From Rikenellaceae bacterium (GTDB taxonomy: Bacteria > Bacteroidota > Bacteroidia > Bacteroidales > Rikenellaceae), in contig JAJQEF010000041.1 of assembly GCA_021201795.1 (NCBI GenBank), forward strand, positions 1-64,000: DNA of 64,000 nucleotides. The letters run 5' to 3'. The translations under genes and the position numbers were made by a program. The notes under the pieces are model-generated. The model saw only the letters and a program-made list of their open reading frames with translations. It searched no databases and had not been told where the DNA came from. Shown piece by piece: positions 1 through 8,400 of this stretch; the stretch's first letter is position 1, and each line of letters starts with the position of its first letter.

Positions 1-113
1 ACTTTAATTACACCCAAATTTTGTAATATTGAAATACACAAACAATAATTTTTTTTATTATTTTTGTCCAAGAAGTCGGTCATTTTTGGCAATGGAATGT
101 CCGGCGACTATTC

Positions 114-236
114 TTGTTTTAGAATTTAGGTTCTAAAAACAAAGTTTAAATTTTTTCTAGCTATGTGGGCGGAGAATCTCCTTCGTCAATGGAGCGGATT
201 TTTTCCGCTCCATGAAGGGAGATTTCAAAATTTAAA
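114..236. repeat. Two nested/adjacent inverted repeats in non-coding DNA
   Basis: The first 340 bases hold no convincing gene. A first inverted repeat pairs TTGTTTTAGAA (114-124) with TTCTAAAAACAA (131-142). A second, larger one has outer arms TTTAAATTTT (145-154) and AAAATTTAAA (227-236) enclosing an imperfect 50-base stem-loop. Its core pairs ATGGAGCGGA with TCCGCTCCAT across a short T loop (about 189-213). Structure like this can be a terminator, a small structured RNA or the remains of a mobile-element end. No flanking transposase is visible, so function is unassigned. Confidence 0.45.
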
Positions 237-343
237 TTTTATTCAATTATTTTTTTAAATCTCTTCACCAAATACTTTTTGCAAATTAATCTATTTAAGC
301 AGTGGTTTATTCATCCAAAGAATTGTTGTAAATAGATCGATTG

Positions 344-730
344 CTACTTGTCCATAATTCCGTAACTTTCTTTATGTAGTTCATGTTTGTGGAGAAAATC
401 CCATGATACCAAAGGTTTTTCTTTGTAAATTTTCAATTGCACTCGGTTGTTCTTATGCCTTATTGCAGTTTCAGAGACATGTGCTTGTACAAACTGATAA
501 CACTCACTTGCCACCTTCCTTCCAAAAATTCTGATGGTTAAAACTCAGCATATGTATAAGTAATGGCACCCGTAAAGCAAATCGAAAGACCAGAAAATCC
601 AATGGACGGGTATAATATTGTCGTTGGATAATTCCGCATCAATTATATAAACTATTCCGAGGTCTACCGGGAGCTCTCCTATCATGTCGACTGTCATTTT
701 TACTGCCAATTCCGAATTTTTAAAATACAC
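344..730 (-). pseudogene. Broken ORF of unknown family with an in-frame TGA
   Basis: One minus-strand frame is open from about 802 down to a TAG at 344-346, roughly 150 codons, interrupted only by a TGA at 545-547. The upstream part reads like ordinary protein (segment DMIGELPVDLGIVYIIDAEL). The part after the TGA does too (FGRKVASECYQFVQAHVSE), and it continues in the same frame to the terminal stop. Such a long open frame in AT-rich DNA, with plausible composition on both sides of the stop, suggests a former gene disabled by a nonsense change. I do not recognise the family. The alternative is a chance open frame. Confidence 0.4.
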
Positions 731-837
731 GCAGATCTTATAACTATTAAAATCAGTGAATAAATAGTTTAAATCATGTATTTTACACCATTTTATGTTT
801 AGTTAATTGGCTATTATACTGAAAAATGCAATTTATA

Positions 838-881
838 TTTCGGTTTTAATTAAATATTATGTATGTTTATACGTTGTAACC
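838..881 (+). promoter_or_regulatory. Promoter and conserved leader of lipoprotein gene 1
   Basis: A TTTC at 838-841 lies 20 bases upstream of TATGTTTA (862-869), close to the Bacteroidota promoter pattern TTTG-N20-TAnnTTTG. It is followed by the leader motif TTGTAACC (874-881), 16 bases from the ATG. The same TTGTAACC occurs at 2056-2063 and 3233-3240, before the two paralogues, at nearly the same distance from each start codon. The repeated leader supports common ancestry and perhaps shared translational or transcriptional control. Confidence 0.5.
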
Positions 882-896
882 AATTAATATTAAATT

Positions 897-1868
897 ATGA
901 AAAAGCTATGTGTACTATTTGCCCTTGCGGGTTTAATTTTGTCGTGTTCGAAGGATACCACGACAACTGAATCTTATGAAGATAATCTCGCTGCGGAAGC
1001 GCGTGCGTTTATTATTACTGCCTCTGCTACCGTAAATCTGACCGGACAATCTTATCACAGTGCTCAAATCCATTTTAGATTTGATTCCCTGAGACTTGTC
1101 GGTTCGGATTATGAATACGGCATTCGTGTAGGTAAAGGATTTTCACCATCGGTCAATCCTGGCGGTCAATTCTCCGGTGAAGTCCTCCCTCCGACTTATA
1201 TCGCAGTAGACGACACTCCTACGGCAATGAAATTCGGGCTTGATGCAACAGAGATCGACAACTGGTATATTGGATGCGAAGTTGTGGTCGCGGTTAAAGA
1301 TAAGAGCGGTAAATTACTTGGACAAAAATCCCAGCGGTATTACGAGGCTCTGTACCATGAGGACGAAGGCGATATCGTGGTTAATTTGACAGGAAACCAA
1401 AATGTTTCGGATTATTACATTACGTTCGATGTAAAGTTTATCCCTACCGATGTATTCCTTACGGCTGTGAATGTGGATTATAAGTTTATCAATAATACTT
1501 CTACCGCAAGGACTATATTGTTCGAGCCGGGTCATCTGGCATTTCAACCGGGATATTATACGATACCTGAGTCCTCCTATATTGATGGAGGAATATATAA
1601 TTTCACCGTTCCTGCAAATCGTACTGTTTCGAATACTATTCTCGTAGAGGACTTCTACGTACTATCTTCTTACCTTTATTCTCTGAACCAGCAAGGATAT
1701 TCATTAAGTATTTCCGGTTCCGGATATACTTTAACAAGAGAAGTAAGATTGACAGGCGATAACGGTGTAGTATTAGGGACCAGTTCATCGTACAGCCCGT
1801 TCTTCAACTTATATATGTACGAACTACAGGGTATTTACAAGTGGTCTTATATATTCACTTTAGATTAA
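897..1868 (+). CDS. Surface-type lipoprotein, tandem paralogue 1
   Basis: A 323-residue protein of no family I recognise. The N-terminus is a type II signal peptide (MKKLCVLFALAGLILSC) with the lipidated Cys followed by S-K-D, the common Bacteroidota pattern for outer-membrane lipoproteins. The rest lacks transmembrane segments and is rich in Thr, Ser, Tyr and alternating hydrophobics, suggesting a beta-sandwich secreted protein. It is collinear with its neighbour at 2079-3053 over the whole length, with long identical stretches such as QNV-DYYITFDV. The gene is monocistronic, with its own promoter-like leader and a terminator hairpin just after the stop. Role unknown; a family of variable exported lipoproteins is the best inference. 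Confidence 0.85.
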   Translation: MKKLCVLFALAGLILSCSKDTTTTESYEDNLAAEARAFIITASATVNLTGQSYHSAQIHFRFDSLRLVGSDYEYGIRVGKGFSPSVNPGGQFSGEVLPPTYIAVDDTPTAMKFGLDATEIDNWYIGCEVVVAVKDKSGKLLGQKSQRYYEALYHEDEGDIVVNLTGNQNVSDYYITFDVKFIPTDVFLTAVNVDYKFINNTSTARTILFEPGHLAFQPGYYTIPESSYIDGGIYNFTVPANRTVSNTILVEDFYVLSSYLYSLNQQGYSLSISGSGYTLTREVRLTGDNGVVLGTSSSYSPFFNLYMYELQGIYKWSYIFTLD

Positions 1869-1892
1869 CAAAGGATTCGATATTATTTTATG

Positions 1893-1920
1893 CAGCGTCT
1901 CTTAAGAGGCGCTGTATCTG
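1893..1920 (+). terminator. Rho-independent terminator after lipoprotein 1
   Basis: The stem CAGCGTCTC / GAGGCGCTG (one G-T pair, TTAA loop, 1893-1914) is followed by a T-rich tail. The stem sequence is nearly the same as those after the two paralogues, so gene and terminator were probably duplicated as a unit. Confidence 0.7.
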
Positions 1921-2019
1921 TTTTATACATCTGCTCCTGAGATCATGAGGGTTATTCCAATTTTACATACGTCAAAAATACTTTATTTTCTCCGTGGATA
2001 TTAAAATAATACAATAGTA

Positions 2020-2063
2020 TTTGATTGTTATTTAAATATTGCGTATATTTATAAATTGTAACC
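2020..2063 (+). promoter_or_regulatory. Promoter and conserved leader of lipoprotein gene 2
   Basis: TTTG (2020-2023), a 20-base gap, then TATATTTA (2044-2051) fits the Bacteroidota sigma-70-type promoter. TTGTAACC (2056-2063) follows at the same spacing as in paralogue 1. The intergenic segment around these motifs resembles the one before gene 1. Confidence 0.55.
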
Positions 2064-2078
2064 ATTAATATTTAAATT

Positions 2079-3053
2079 ATGAAAAAACTATGTGTACTAT
2101 TTGCCCTTGCGGGATTAATTTTGTCGTGCTCGAAGGACAGCACAACCAACGAATCTTATGATGATACCCTCGCTGCTGAAGCCCGGGCTTTTATTATCAC
2201 TGCGTCCGCTACCGTGAATCTGACCGGACAGCCTTATCAAAGCGGCCAGATCGGTTTTACTTTCGATTCGCTAAAACTTGTCGGTTCGGATTATGAGTAC
2301 GGAATCCGTATAGGTAGCGGATTTTCACCATCACTTAATCCTGGAGGCCAATTCTCAGGAGAAGTTCTTCCGCAGACGTATATTGCCGTAGACGATACTC
2401 CCACTGCTATGAAATTCGGACTTAATGCACAGGAGATCGATAACTGGATGATAGGATGTGAAGTCATTGTTTCCGTTATGGATAAAAACAATAACCTTCT
2501 CGGCCGAAAGACAGAAAGATATTACGAATCTTTATATCATGAAGAGGAAGGCGATATCGTGGTTAATTTGTCCGGCAATCAAAATGTAACGGATTATTAT
2601 ATTACTTTCGATGTAACGTTTATCCCTACCTATGTGCACCAGGCCAACATAAACATGGACTATACATTTGTAAATAATACTTCTACCGCAAGGACTATCT
2701 GGTTTGAGCCTGGACAACTGACATATAATCCGGGACTGTACACTATACCTATGTCCAGCTATATTTCTGAAGGAGTATATAATATTACTGTTCCTGCAAA
2801 CCGTACAATTTCCGGAAATATTCTTGTAAACCATGAATTTTACGTACTCTCTTCTTATCTCTATACGCTGTACCAGCAAGGGTACTCATTGAGCATTTCC
2901 GGATCCGGATATTCTTTAACCAGAGAAATTAAATTAACCGGCGACAACGGCGTAGTATTGGGAACGGATTCAAGTACCAGCCCAGAATTCAACCTGTACA
3001 TGTACGAATTACAGGCCGATTACAAATGGTCGTATACATTTACCTTGAATTAA
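2079..3053 (+). CDS. Surface-type lipoprotein, tandem paralogue 2
   Basis: A 324-residue lipoprotein, collinear with and clearly paralogous to the protein at 897-1868. It has the same signal peptide up to the lipobox Cys and S-K-D. Long shared segments follow, for example GGQFSGEVLP, IAVDDTPTAMKFGL and SLSISGSGY. Divergence is spread over the middle third, as expected for an exposed protein under diversification rather than a recent exact duplication. No known domain is recognised and no cysteine other than the lipidated one is prominent. The gene has its own leader and a strong terminator, so the array is made of separate transcription units. Confidence 0.85.
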   Translation: MKKLCVLFALAGLILSCSKDSTTNESYDDTLAAEARAFIITASATVNLTGQPYQSGQIGFTFDSLKLVGSDYEYGIRIGSGFSPSLNPGGQFSGEVLPQTYIAVDDTPTAMKFGLNAQEIDNWMIGCEVIVSVMDKNNNLLGRKTERYYESLYHEEEGDIVVNLSGNQNVTDYYITFDVTFIPTYVHQANINMDYTFVNNTSTARTIWFEPGQLTYNPGLYTIPMSSYISEGVYNITVPANRTISGNILVNHEFYVLSSYLYTLYQQGYSLSISGSGYSLTREIKLTGDNGVVLGTDSSTSPEFNLYMYELQADYKWSYTFTLN

Positions 3054-3079
3054 TAAATAGTCTGATATATTTTTCATTG

Positions 3080-3110
3080 AGCGCCTCTCTCGAGGCGCTT
3101 TTATTTTTTT
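3080..3110 (+). terminator. Rho-independent terminator after lipoprotein 2
   Basis: Perfect stem AGCGCCTC / GAGGCGCT (3080-3087 with 3092-3099), a 4-base loop and a long T-rich tract. Confidence 0.85.
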
Positions 3111-3254
3111 CAATAAATGATTTGAACAGTCTCGATTTATTATGATTTTTAAATTTATTTCATCCAATATATTTTATCTAAAAATAAAATAAATATTTGG
3201 TGTATATTGATTTTTTTTAAAAAATTTATCCATTGTAACCAAAATAATATAGTT

Positions 3255-4240
3255 ATGAAGAAATTTATCATATTGCTTGCCTTCGCTGGCTTATTCGCAT
3301 CTTGTTCAAAAGATGCTATGGAATCTCAATCCGTTGAAAACGAAGTTATGGCGACTGCCCGTGCCTCAACAATAACTTTTTCAGCCGATATTAATATTAC
3401 CGGACAGGATTATTATTCGGCACAGGGTAATTTTATTTCGAACAAGTGGTATTTCTCGGGGACTACGGATCGGCTGGCGAAACTACTCATCAGTTCAATA
3501 AGGGCGTCTCGCCATTGCTTGAACCGGGAGGGCGTTATTCCGGAAATTTGATTCCGGAAACCTATTTATCAGGAGTCGACAATCCTATTTATTATATGGA
3601 ATTCTACCTCTCAATAGGTGAGGTGGACAATGAATATATGGGTTCTGAAGTTACTATTACGGTAAAAAGTAAAGCAGGTAAAATTCTTGGACAGAAACCC
3701 GAATATTATTCCCGCCATGTCTGGAGCGATGATAATCCTCTGATCGAGGTTCAATTGTCCGGAAACCAAGATGTAACCGACTATGTGGTTACTTTCGATG
3801 TCGTATATGTTCCTTCCTATGTCATACCGTCAAAGATAACTTCTGATTTTATTATTAATAATAACTCAAATGTCCCGAGAACCGTCGAAATAGAATTCAG
3901 TCCTCTGAAGCTGTTAGAAGGAAATTATGAAATCGATGCGACTAATTATACTACAACTATAAATCTCCCTGCATATGACATATATCATGGCAATATTGTC
4001 GAGGATCTCGATTTCTTTATTTTATCGCCTACCTTATATGCCATTACTCAGGAATATATCGATATTAAAATTAACGGAGCTATTTACAGAGGAGCAACTA
4101 TAAATGCAGAGTTGAGAGGGAATGGCGGAACTCTTCTGAGTTCTCCTGCGGCATCTGCATATCCACTCTTCTGGTTTAATCTTTCAGGACAACCGTTGCA
4201 GGATTATTATAATTTAAATTATAGCATAAGACTGAATTAA
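3255..4240 (+). pseudogene. Surface-type lipoprotein, paralogue 3, frameshifted
   Basis: The ATG at 3255 opens a lipoprotein with signal MKKFIILLAFAGLFASC then S-K-D. It is homologous to the two upstream genes in its N-terminus (TGQDYYSAQGNF) and, after a frame change, through the rest (GVSPLLEPGGRYSGN..., GNQDVTDYVVTFDV). The first frame ends at 3549-3551. The second frame carries the conserved body to a stop at 4240. The switch maps to the run of four G at 3458-3461: one more G would restore a 328-residue protein reading FSGDYGSAGET. Either an inactivating deletion, a phase-variable G tract or an assembly error explains it. The third gene is more diverged than the first two and has the same TTGTAACC leader. 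Confidence 0.75.
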
Positions 4241-4259
4241 CAATAAATATTATCAATAT

Positions 4260-4289
4260 ACAGCGCCTCTTTTGGGGCGCTGTTTTTTT
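4260..4289 (+). terminator. Rho-independent terminator after lipoprotein 3
   Basis: Stem CAGCGCCTC / GGGGCGCTG with a TTTT loop (4261-4282), followed by seven T. It shares its stem with the terminators at 1893 and 3080. Confidence 0.85.
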
Positions 4290-4363
4290 ATCATTTTTAA
4301 GTTTTATGCAATTATTTATTTAATAAAATATCTTATATTGTTATGTATTATTTATTAACTTTC

Positions 4364-4390
4364 GGCCGGGTTGGTTCCCGGCCATTTTTT
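4364..4390 (+). terminator. GC-rich hairpin with T tract, orphan terminator
   Basis: Perfect stem GGCCGGG / CCCGGCC (4364-4370 with 4377-4383), then A and six T. It lies 75 bases beyond the terminator of lipoprotein 3, with no gene between, so it may serve as a backup or end a short unannotated transcript. The following stretch to 4893 holds no convincing gene. Confidence 0.6.
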
Positions 4391-4671
4391 GCCGCAACGA
4401 ACGAATTTCATCTGTACTTCCGGTATGATATCAGTAAAGCTAAACTTTTAAAAAATTACACTTTTTATAGTAGAAAAAAATTATCCTAATTATTTCAAAA
4501 GAAGTACGCTGTTAGCTCTGAGAGAAGTATAATTCTTAGGCACGACGTTAACATCTCCGAAACAGAAAATAAGGTATACCATGCTTCCTGTATAAAAAGA
4601 ATATTCTGTGTTACCTGTGGGTCGACAGAATAACCGGGGAACCGTATATTCTTATGGCGTAAGGAAGGCAT

Positions 4672-4857
4672 TTGGATAATCCTGAGTTGGTAAAAGGTTC
4701 ACGGAGCAGGATGAAAATTCTTAGTATTAATCCGAATAAAAATATTCCGATAAAGACTGTTATCGAAATTCTTGATGATGCGATAAATTTACACATGAAC
4801 GAAATTGTAAAGCTCAAATATGGAAAGCCTCCTATAACTCCGCATAATTTTTGTTAA
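4672..4857 (+). other. Possible ExbD-like relic in a gene-poor stretch
   Basis: A 61-codon open frame with a TTG start, immediately preceded by an in-frame TAA. The segment ILSINPNKNIPIKTVIEILD followed by a short helix and a strand resembles the C-terminal periplasmic domain of ExbD/TolR proteins, where a beta strand, P-x-x-x-V-I-x-x-L-D helix and strand occur in that order. There is no membrane segment and no exbB partner, so at best it is a fragment. Chance similarity is quite possible. Confidence 0.2.
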
Positions 4858-4893
4858 AATAAAAAATTATTGATATTTATAAAAATAATTCTG

Positions 4894-5349
4894 ATGAAGA
4901 AAGTTATAGTCTTATTGCTGGTGACAGGCTTATTCTCCTGTGCTAAATTGCCGCTTCAGGATGCAGAAAGAGTTTACAGCTCTGAATTGATACGTGATAC
5001 GGACTACGGCGTAGTCATGCACGTCACACCGGTTCATTATGATATACCTCCCGCGACCATTCGTCTGGAGATAACAAATAAAACAGACAGCACAATAGAA
5101 TTTGGTGCCAATTATACTATAGACCGGTATGACACGGCATCAGACGAATGGATTGAATTCGGTCCTCCGGAAGGAACTGCAGTAATCGCGATCATGTATA
5201 TGCTTGAACCAGAAAAAACACAAAATTATAATATCGGGTTATTCCCGGATAAAATCAGTTGCCCACCAGGAACCTACAGGATAACGAAAAGAATATATGT
5301 AAATGAGAAAAACATGGAATACTATGCACCTTTTGTACTGGACGAATAA
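4894..5349 (+). CDS. Lipoprotein with bacterial Ig-like fold
   Basis: A 151-residue lipoprotein. The ATG at 4894 is chosen because it places MKKVIVLLLVTGLFSC, a full type II signal peptide, at the N-terminus; an in-frame ATG eight codons earlier would spoil it. The mature part matches the pattern of a small bacterial Ig-like domain: paired strands (IRLEITNKTDSTIEFGANYT), a W-x-E-F segment and the closing C-P-P-G-T-Y-R-I strand. Proteins of this type are exported and of unknown function. The gene stands alone between a gene-poor region and a hairpin. Confidence 0.7.
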   Translation: MKKVIVLLLVTGLFSCAKLPLQDAERVYSSELIRDTDYGVVMHVTPVHYDIPPATIRLEITNKTDSTIEFGANYTIDRYDTASDEWIEFGPPEGTAVIAIMYMLEPEKTQNYNIGLFPDKISCPPGTYRITKRIYVNEKNMEYYAPFVLDE

Positions 5350-5443
5350 ACCCGCACCAACAGTCAGCAATAATAAATCATGAACCGCACAACCATCGAA
5401 TACCAAACAGGCGTTTCGAAAATCAAGATTATGAATGAAATAC

Positions 5444-5477
5444 CGGACCGTTAATATCTGAAATATTTAACGGTCCG
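5444..5477. terminator. Inverted repeat, possible terminator
   Basis: Perfect 11-bp arms CGGACCGTTAA (5444-5454) and TTAACGGTCCG (5467-5477) around a 12-base AT loop. It sits between a plus-strand gene ending at 5349 and a minus-strand relic ending at 5499, where a convergent terminator is expected. The T tract is weak. Confidence 0.5.
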
Positions 5478-5498
5478 AATGTATTGAACGTTTTATTG

Positions 5499-5818
5499 TC
5501 AATCATTCACACTGGTTTTCCAGCCGTAGTTGACAATCCAATGATCCCCAATTTATCAGCAACATACCGAAAAGTTCTGCCCAGAAAGTTTGGATAATGG
5601 AATTATATTCTCCCCTATTTAGATAAAGCTTCGAATATACGGCGAGCCTCGATTTCGATGTCCATGGATACAGTCAAATGAATATTACTACCTTTTTCAA
5701 TATCATGGATACTGCTCCATAAACGCCCATTATAAGATACCGTCAATAGGAAGGGAAGGTTTATAATAAATACTATGCAGGAACATTTACAGAATTCTTT
5801 TGGATAAAACCTGGTCAA
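5499..5818 (-). pseudogene. Dead VOC/PhnB-like (glyoxalase-fold) gene fragment
   Basis: The minus-strand frame starting next to the acpS stop encodes SNIHLTVSMDIEIEARRIFE followed by A-L-S-K and a stop. Continuing the same frame gives GENIIPLSK, two stops, then HWIVNYGWKTSVND. A neighbouring frame supplies FWAELFGMLL. Together these reproduce the C-terminal half of PhnB/YjdN-type vicinal-oxygen-chelate proteins (pattern I-x-L-S-V-x-x-x-x-x-x-EA-x-R-I-F-x-A-L-S-x-G-G, P-L-x-x-T-F-W-A-x-x-F-G-M, D-K-F-G-x-x-W-I-V-N). A frameshift plus stops break it, and the N-terminal half is missing. It is a decayed gene remnant. Confidence 0.65.
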
Positions 5819-6189
5819 AGTTTTTCCATTATTACTACGGCAAGAGCATAACTATCACAATGCGACATAGATAGGGAAATTTTTGTTATACCTTTTAATT
5901 CGGCAATTTCTTTTGCCCTATTATGCAAAATTATAAACGGAGGCTCGTTTTCATTTTTTATAATCTCAATATCCTTCCATTGAACTCCTTTATTCCAGCC
6001 GCAACCCAAAGATTTCATCGCCGACTCTTTTGCAGCAAATCTCACGGCATAATGTTGATAAGAACGTTGCTGGTAGTGACAGTATTCAATCTCGGACGGA
6101 CAAAATACCCTATATAAAAATTTTTTGTTTTCAATTCCGTTTTTGATTTCGCTTATTTCCTGAATGTCAGTTCCGAGACCTATTACCAT
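5815..6189 (-). CDS. acpS: Holo-[acyl-carrier-protein] synthase
   Basis: A 124-residue protein of the usual AcpS length (about 120). It transfers 4'-phosphopantetheine from CoA to a serine of acyl carrier proteins, in the cytosol. Family motifs are present: I-G-L-G-T-D-I-Q-E-I at the N-terminus with the metal-binding Asp, RFAAKESAMKSLG (residues about 50-62, catalytic Glu-Ser) and the closing S-L-S-M-S-H-C-D-S-Y-A. It is transcribed divergently from the peptide locus starting at 6485. The acyl-carrier-like protein at 12517 could be one of its substrates, although a housekeeping ACP elsewhere is the expected main one. Confidence 0.92.
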   Translation of the reverse strand: MVIGLGTDIQEISEIKNGIENKKFLYRVFCPSEIEYCHYQQRSYQHYAVRFAAKESAMKSLGCGWNKGVQWKDIEIIKNENEPPFIILHNRAKEIAELKGITKISLSMSHCDSYALAVVIMEKL

Positions 6190-6484
6190 AAAGAAATTTA
6201 TATTGTTTACAACCTACCTATTGATTATGGACAAAGTTATTTTTTTTAAGAATACATATAAAATTCGGAATGTAAATTTTCACAGTCAGAATACATAAAT
6301 AAAGTTAAACATAATATTATAATAAGACAATAGCAATAATAGCTCCTGAGCAATATATATGGCAAAATAAATCTATTTTTACAAAAAAACGGAATAAACA
6401 TAAAGTTTTAGGTATTTTAAATATAAAAAATTCTAAATTACTTTGTAATAACAATTAATCGCCCCCAAGAAAACTAAAATATAA
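6190..6484. promoter_or_regulatory. Divergent intergenic region, acpS / peptide locus
   Basis: 295 bases, about 80 percent A+T, with no open frame of note. It must hold the promoters of acpS (minus) and of the peptide-maturation operon (plus). A box resembling the TAnnTTTG element (TTACTTTG, about 6436-6443) lies 40 bases before the ATG at 6485, but no clear partner box is seen. Confidence 0.35.
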
Positions 6485-7291
6485 ATGAAGAAAACTATAT
6501 TATTAACATATCCGTCGAAGTTCATTGCTCATCTTCAAGGATTTGATTATTGTCTCAAAATAAATGATCCGAGAAAACTAACGGAAATAAATTTCCTTTG
6601 TTCCAACGGAGAATTGTCTCCATTAAAAATATTAGTTTTTATTGAAAATGAAGAAGAACTAATTGAATGTAATAAATACTCCGATTTACCGCTTATCATT
6701 TTTTTATCGAAATGTCAGAATATAATCGACAATATTTCGGTTCCTGTTTTTCTTAATTCAGAACATAAAGAAAATTTCGACGCATGTAAGAAATGGAATA
6801 AAGAAGGAGGGAAAGCCAGGTGTGGAATGTATGTGAAACCGGGCACAAAGATTCGTTGGGATCTCCTTGAAGATTTAAGATTATTCGGTTTAAACAACCA
6901 ACTAAACATAGAGCCGTTTCAGCACCTCACGAATGTTAATTTTAAACGACAAATGCCGCACCTGCAAGCACTTTATTTGAACGACCCTTCACACTATATG
7001 CATGTGAACGAAGAAGGGTATTATGCTTTTTCTTTAGAAGCGATGGAAAAGAAAGAATACGTCGGTAATTTAACAGATGACACTCTGGTAGAAATCGACA
7101 AGAAATGGAAAAAGTATATGTTAGAGGAATATAATTATTTTTTAAAAGATCATGAATGTGCCTCCTGTGTTTCTTGGAGAATATGCAGGGGATTGTATGG
7201 GAAGGGAAAAAACTGTGAATGCAGTGAATTATTTATCTCCCTTATAGCTGAAAAAAATAATTTAATAAGCAAAACTGAACATAATGGCTAG
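6485..7291 (+). CDS. SPASM-domain protein without a radical SAM motif
   Basis: A 268-residue protein. The N-terminal two thirds contain no C-x3-C-x2-C cluster motif, so it should not bind the SAM-reducing cluster. Near the C-terminus (about 225-252) lies a dense cysteine set C-A-S-C-x5-C-x9-C-E-C, the layout of a SPASM/twitch auxiliary Fe-S domain. It is thus a pseudo-radical-SAM protein, a type found beside true radical SAM maturases in Bacteroidales peptide clusters, where a scaffold or partner role is inferred. Its end overlaps the next gene by 8 bases, so the two are translationally coupled. First gene of the locus. Exact family not recognised. Confidence 0.6.
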   Translation: MKKTILLTYPSKFIAHLQGFDYCLKINDPRKLTEINFLCSNGELSPLKILVFIENEEELIECNKYSDLPLIIFLSKCQNIIDNISVPVFLNSEHKENFDACKKWNKEGGKARCGMYVKPGTKIRWDLLEDLRLFGLNNQLNIEPFQHLTNVNFKRQMPHLQALYLNDPSHYMHVNEEGYYAFSLEAMEKKEYVGNLTDDTLVEIDKKWKKYMLEEYNYFLKDHECASCVSWRICRGLYGKGKNCECSELFISLIAEKNNLISKTEHNG

Positions 7292-8390
7292 AACAATCAT
7301 ATTCAAAGCTATTGAGCAGTGTAATGCCAATTGTATTTATTGCGATGTGATCCAGAAACAGATCACTCATCGAATGAATTTCGATTTATTAAAAACTGTT
7401 TATAGGCGTATCGATGAGTTTTTAATTAAATATCCATATGAAAGCATTGATTTTTTATGGCATGGAGGGGAAGTTTGTTTATTAGGAGCGGATTATTTCC
7501 GAACGGCAATGGCTCTCGCAAGAGAAATATGTAAAACTACATATGATCGAATAAATTATTCCGTACAATCGAATCTCACGGCTATTAATCAAGATATTAT
7601 TGATGTATTCATGGAAATGGGAATGAAAGATATAGGTACCAGCTACGATCTTTTTCCGGAGATAAGAGGAATGGGGCAAAACCGGGACGCTACTAAATAT
7701 AATGAAATGTTTTATAAAGGGCTTTCACTACTCCGCGCAAATAATATGCTGGGTTCGGTAATATATGTCGTCCACAAAAAATCTTTGGACAAGCCTTTAG
7801 AAATATTTCATCATTTATCCAATTTATTTTACGACTCCAGCATCCAATTCAATATAATACACATATACGGTGAAGACAAATATGATTTATCCATTACAGA
7901 TGAACAATTTGCTCATTTCTTAGGGGAAGTATTTACAGAATGGTGGAAATATAGATATACATATCCTCAGATGAGTTCATTTAGGGATTACTATTATGCT
8001 ATATTAAACGGACAATTCATCAGTACCTGCAATAAAAAAGGGTCCTGCGCCAACCGCTGGTTATATATAGACCCTTTTGGAGAAGCCAAACATTGTTGTG
8101 AAGGCGATTACGGGCACCCTGGTTATGGTACTATCCAAGAAAATACGCTCGAAGAATTGTACACACATAGTTACAGGGATCATATAAGTACCAGACAATA
8201 CACGCTGCCACGCAATGAATGCAAAGGATGCCGGTTTTGGGGTGTTTGTAACGGGGGATGTCCATGGGGCTCAAAAGTTACCCAAAATGATTTTTCATTA
8301 CCACATAACTGTGAAAGCACAAAAATTTTTCTGGAACAATATTTTGAACCGGTAACCGGATTGAAATTCGATTTTAAACCATTTATATAA
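7284..8390 (+). CDS. Radical SAM/SPASM peptide maturase
   Basis: A 368-residue radical SAM enzyme. The [4Fe-4S]-SAM motif C-N-A-N-C-I-Y-C is at residues 13-20. The W-H-G-G-E segment near 60 is the SAM-amino-group motif of the anSME/peptide-maturase clade. The C-terminal SPASM domain has cysteines around 248-272 (CNKKGSC...CC) and the CKGCRFWGVCNGGCPWG block near 313-329, enough for two auxiliary clusters. Members of this clade modify ribosomal peptides (thioether, C-C or C-O crosslinks) or sulfatase-type residues. The neighbouring precursor candidate and proteases favour a peptide substrate. Intact; overlaps the upstream SPASM-only gene and is followed after 10 bases by the peptidase. Confidence 0.85.
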   Translation: MARTIIFKAIEQCNANCIYCDVIQKQITHRMNFDLLKTVYRRIDEFLIKYPYESIDFLWHGGEVCLLGADYFRTAMALAREICKTTYDRINYSVQSNLTAINQDIIDVFMEMGMKDIGTSYDLFPEIRGMGQNRDATKYNEMFYKGLSLLRANNMLGSVIYVVHKKSLDKPLEIFHHLSNLFYDSSIQFNIIHIYGEDKYDLSITDEQFAHFLGEVFTEWWKYRYTYPQMSSFRDYYYAILNGQFISTCNKKGSCANRWLYIDPFGEAKHCCEGDYGHPGYGTIQENTLEELYTHSYRDHISTRQYTLPRNECKGCRFWGVCNGGCPWGSKVTQNDFSLPHNCESTKIFLEQYFEPVTGLKFDFKPFI

Positions 8391-8400
8391 TTAAATAACA

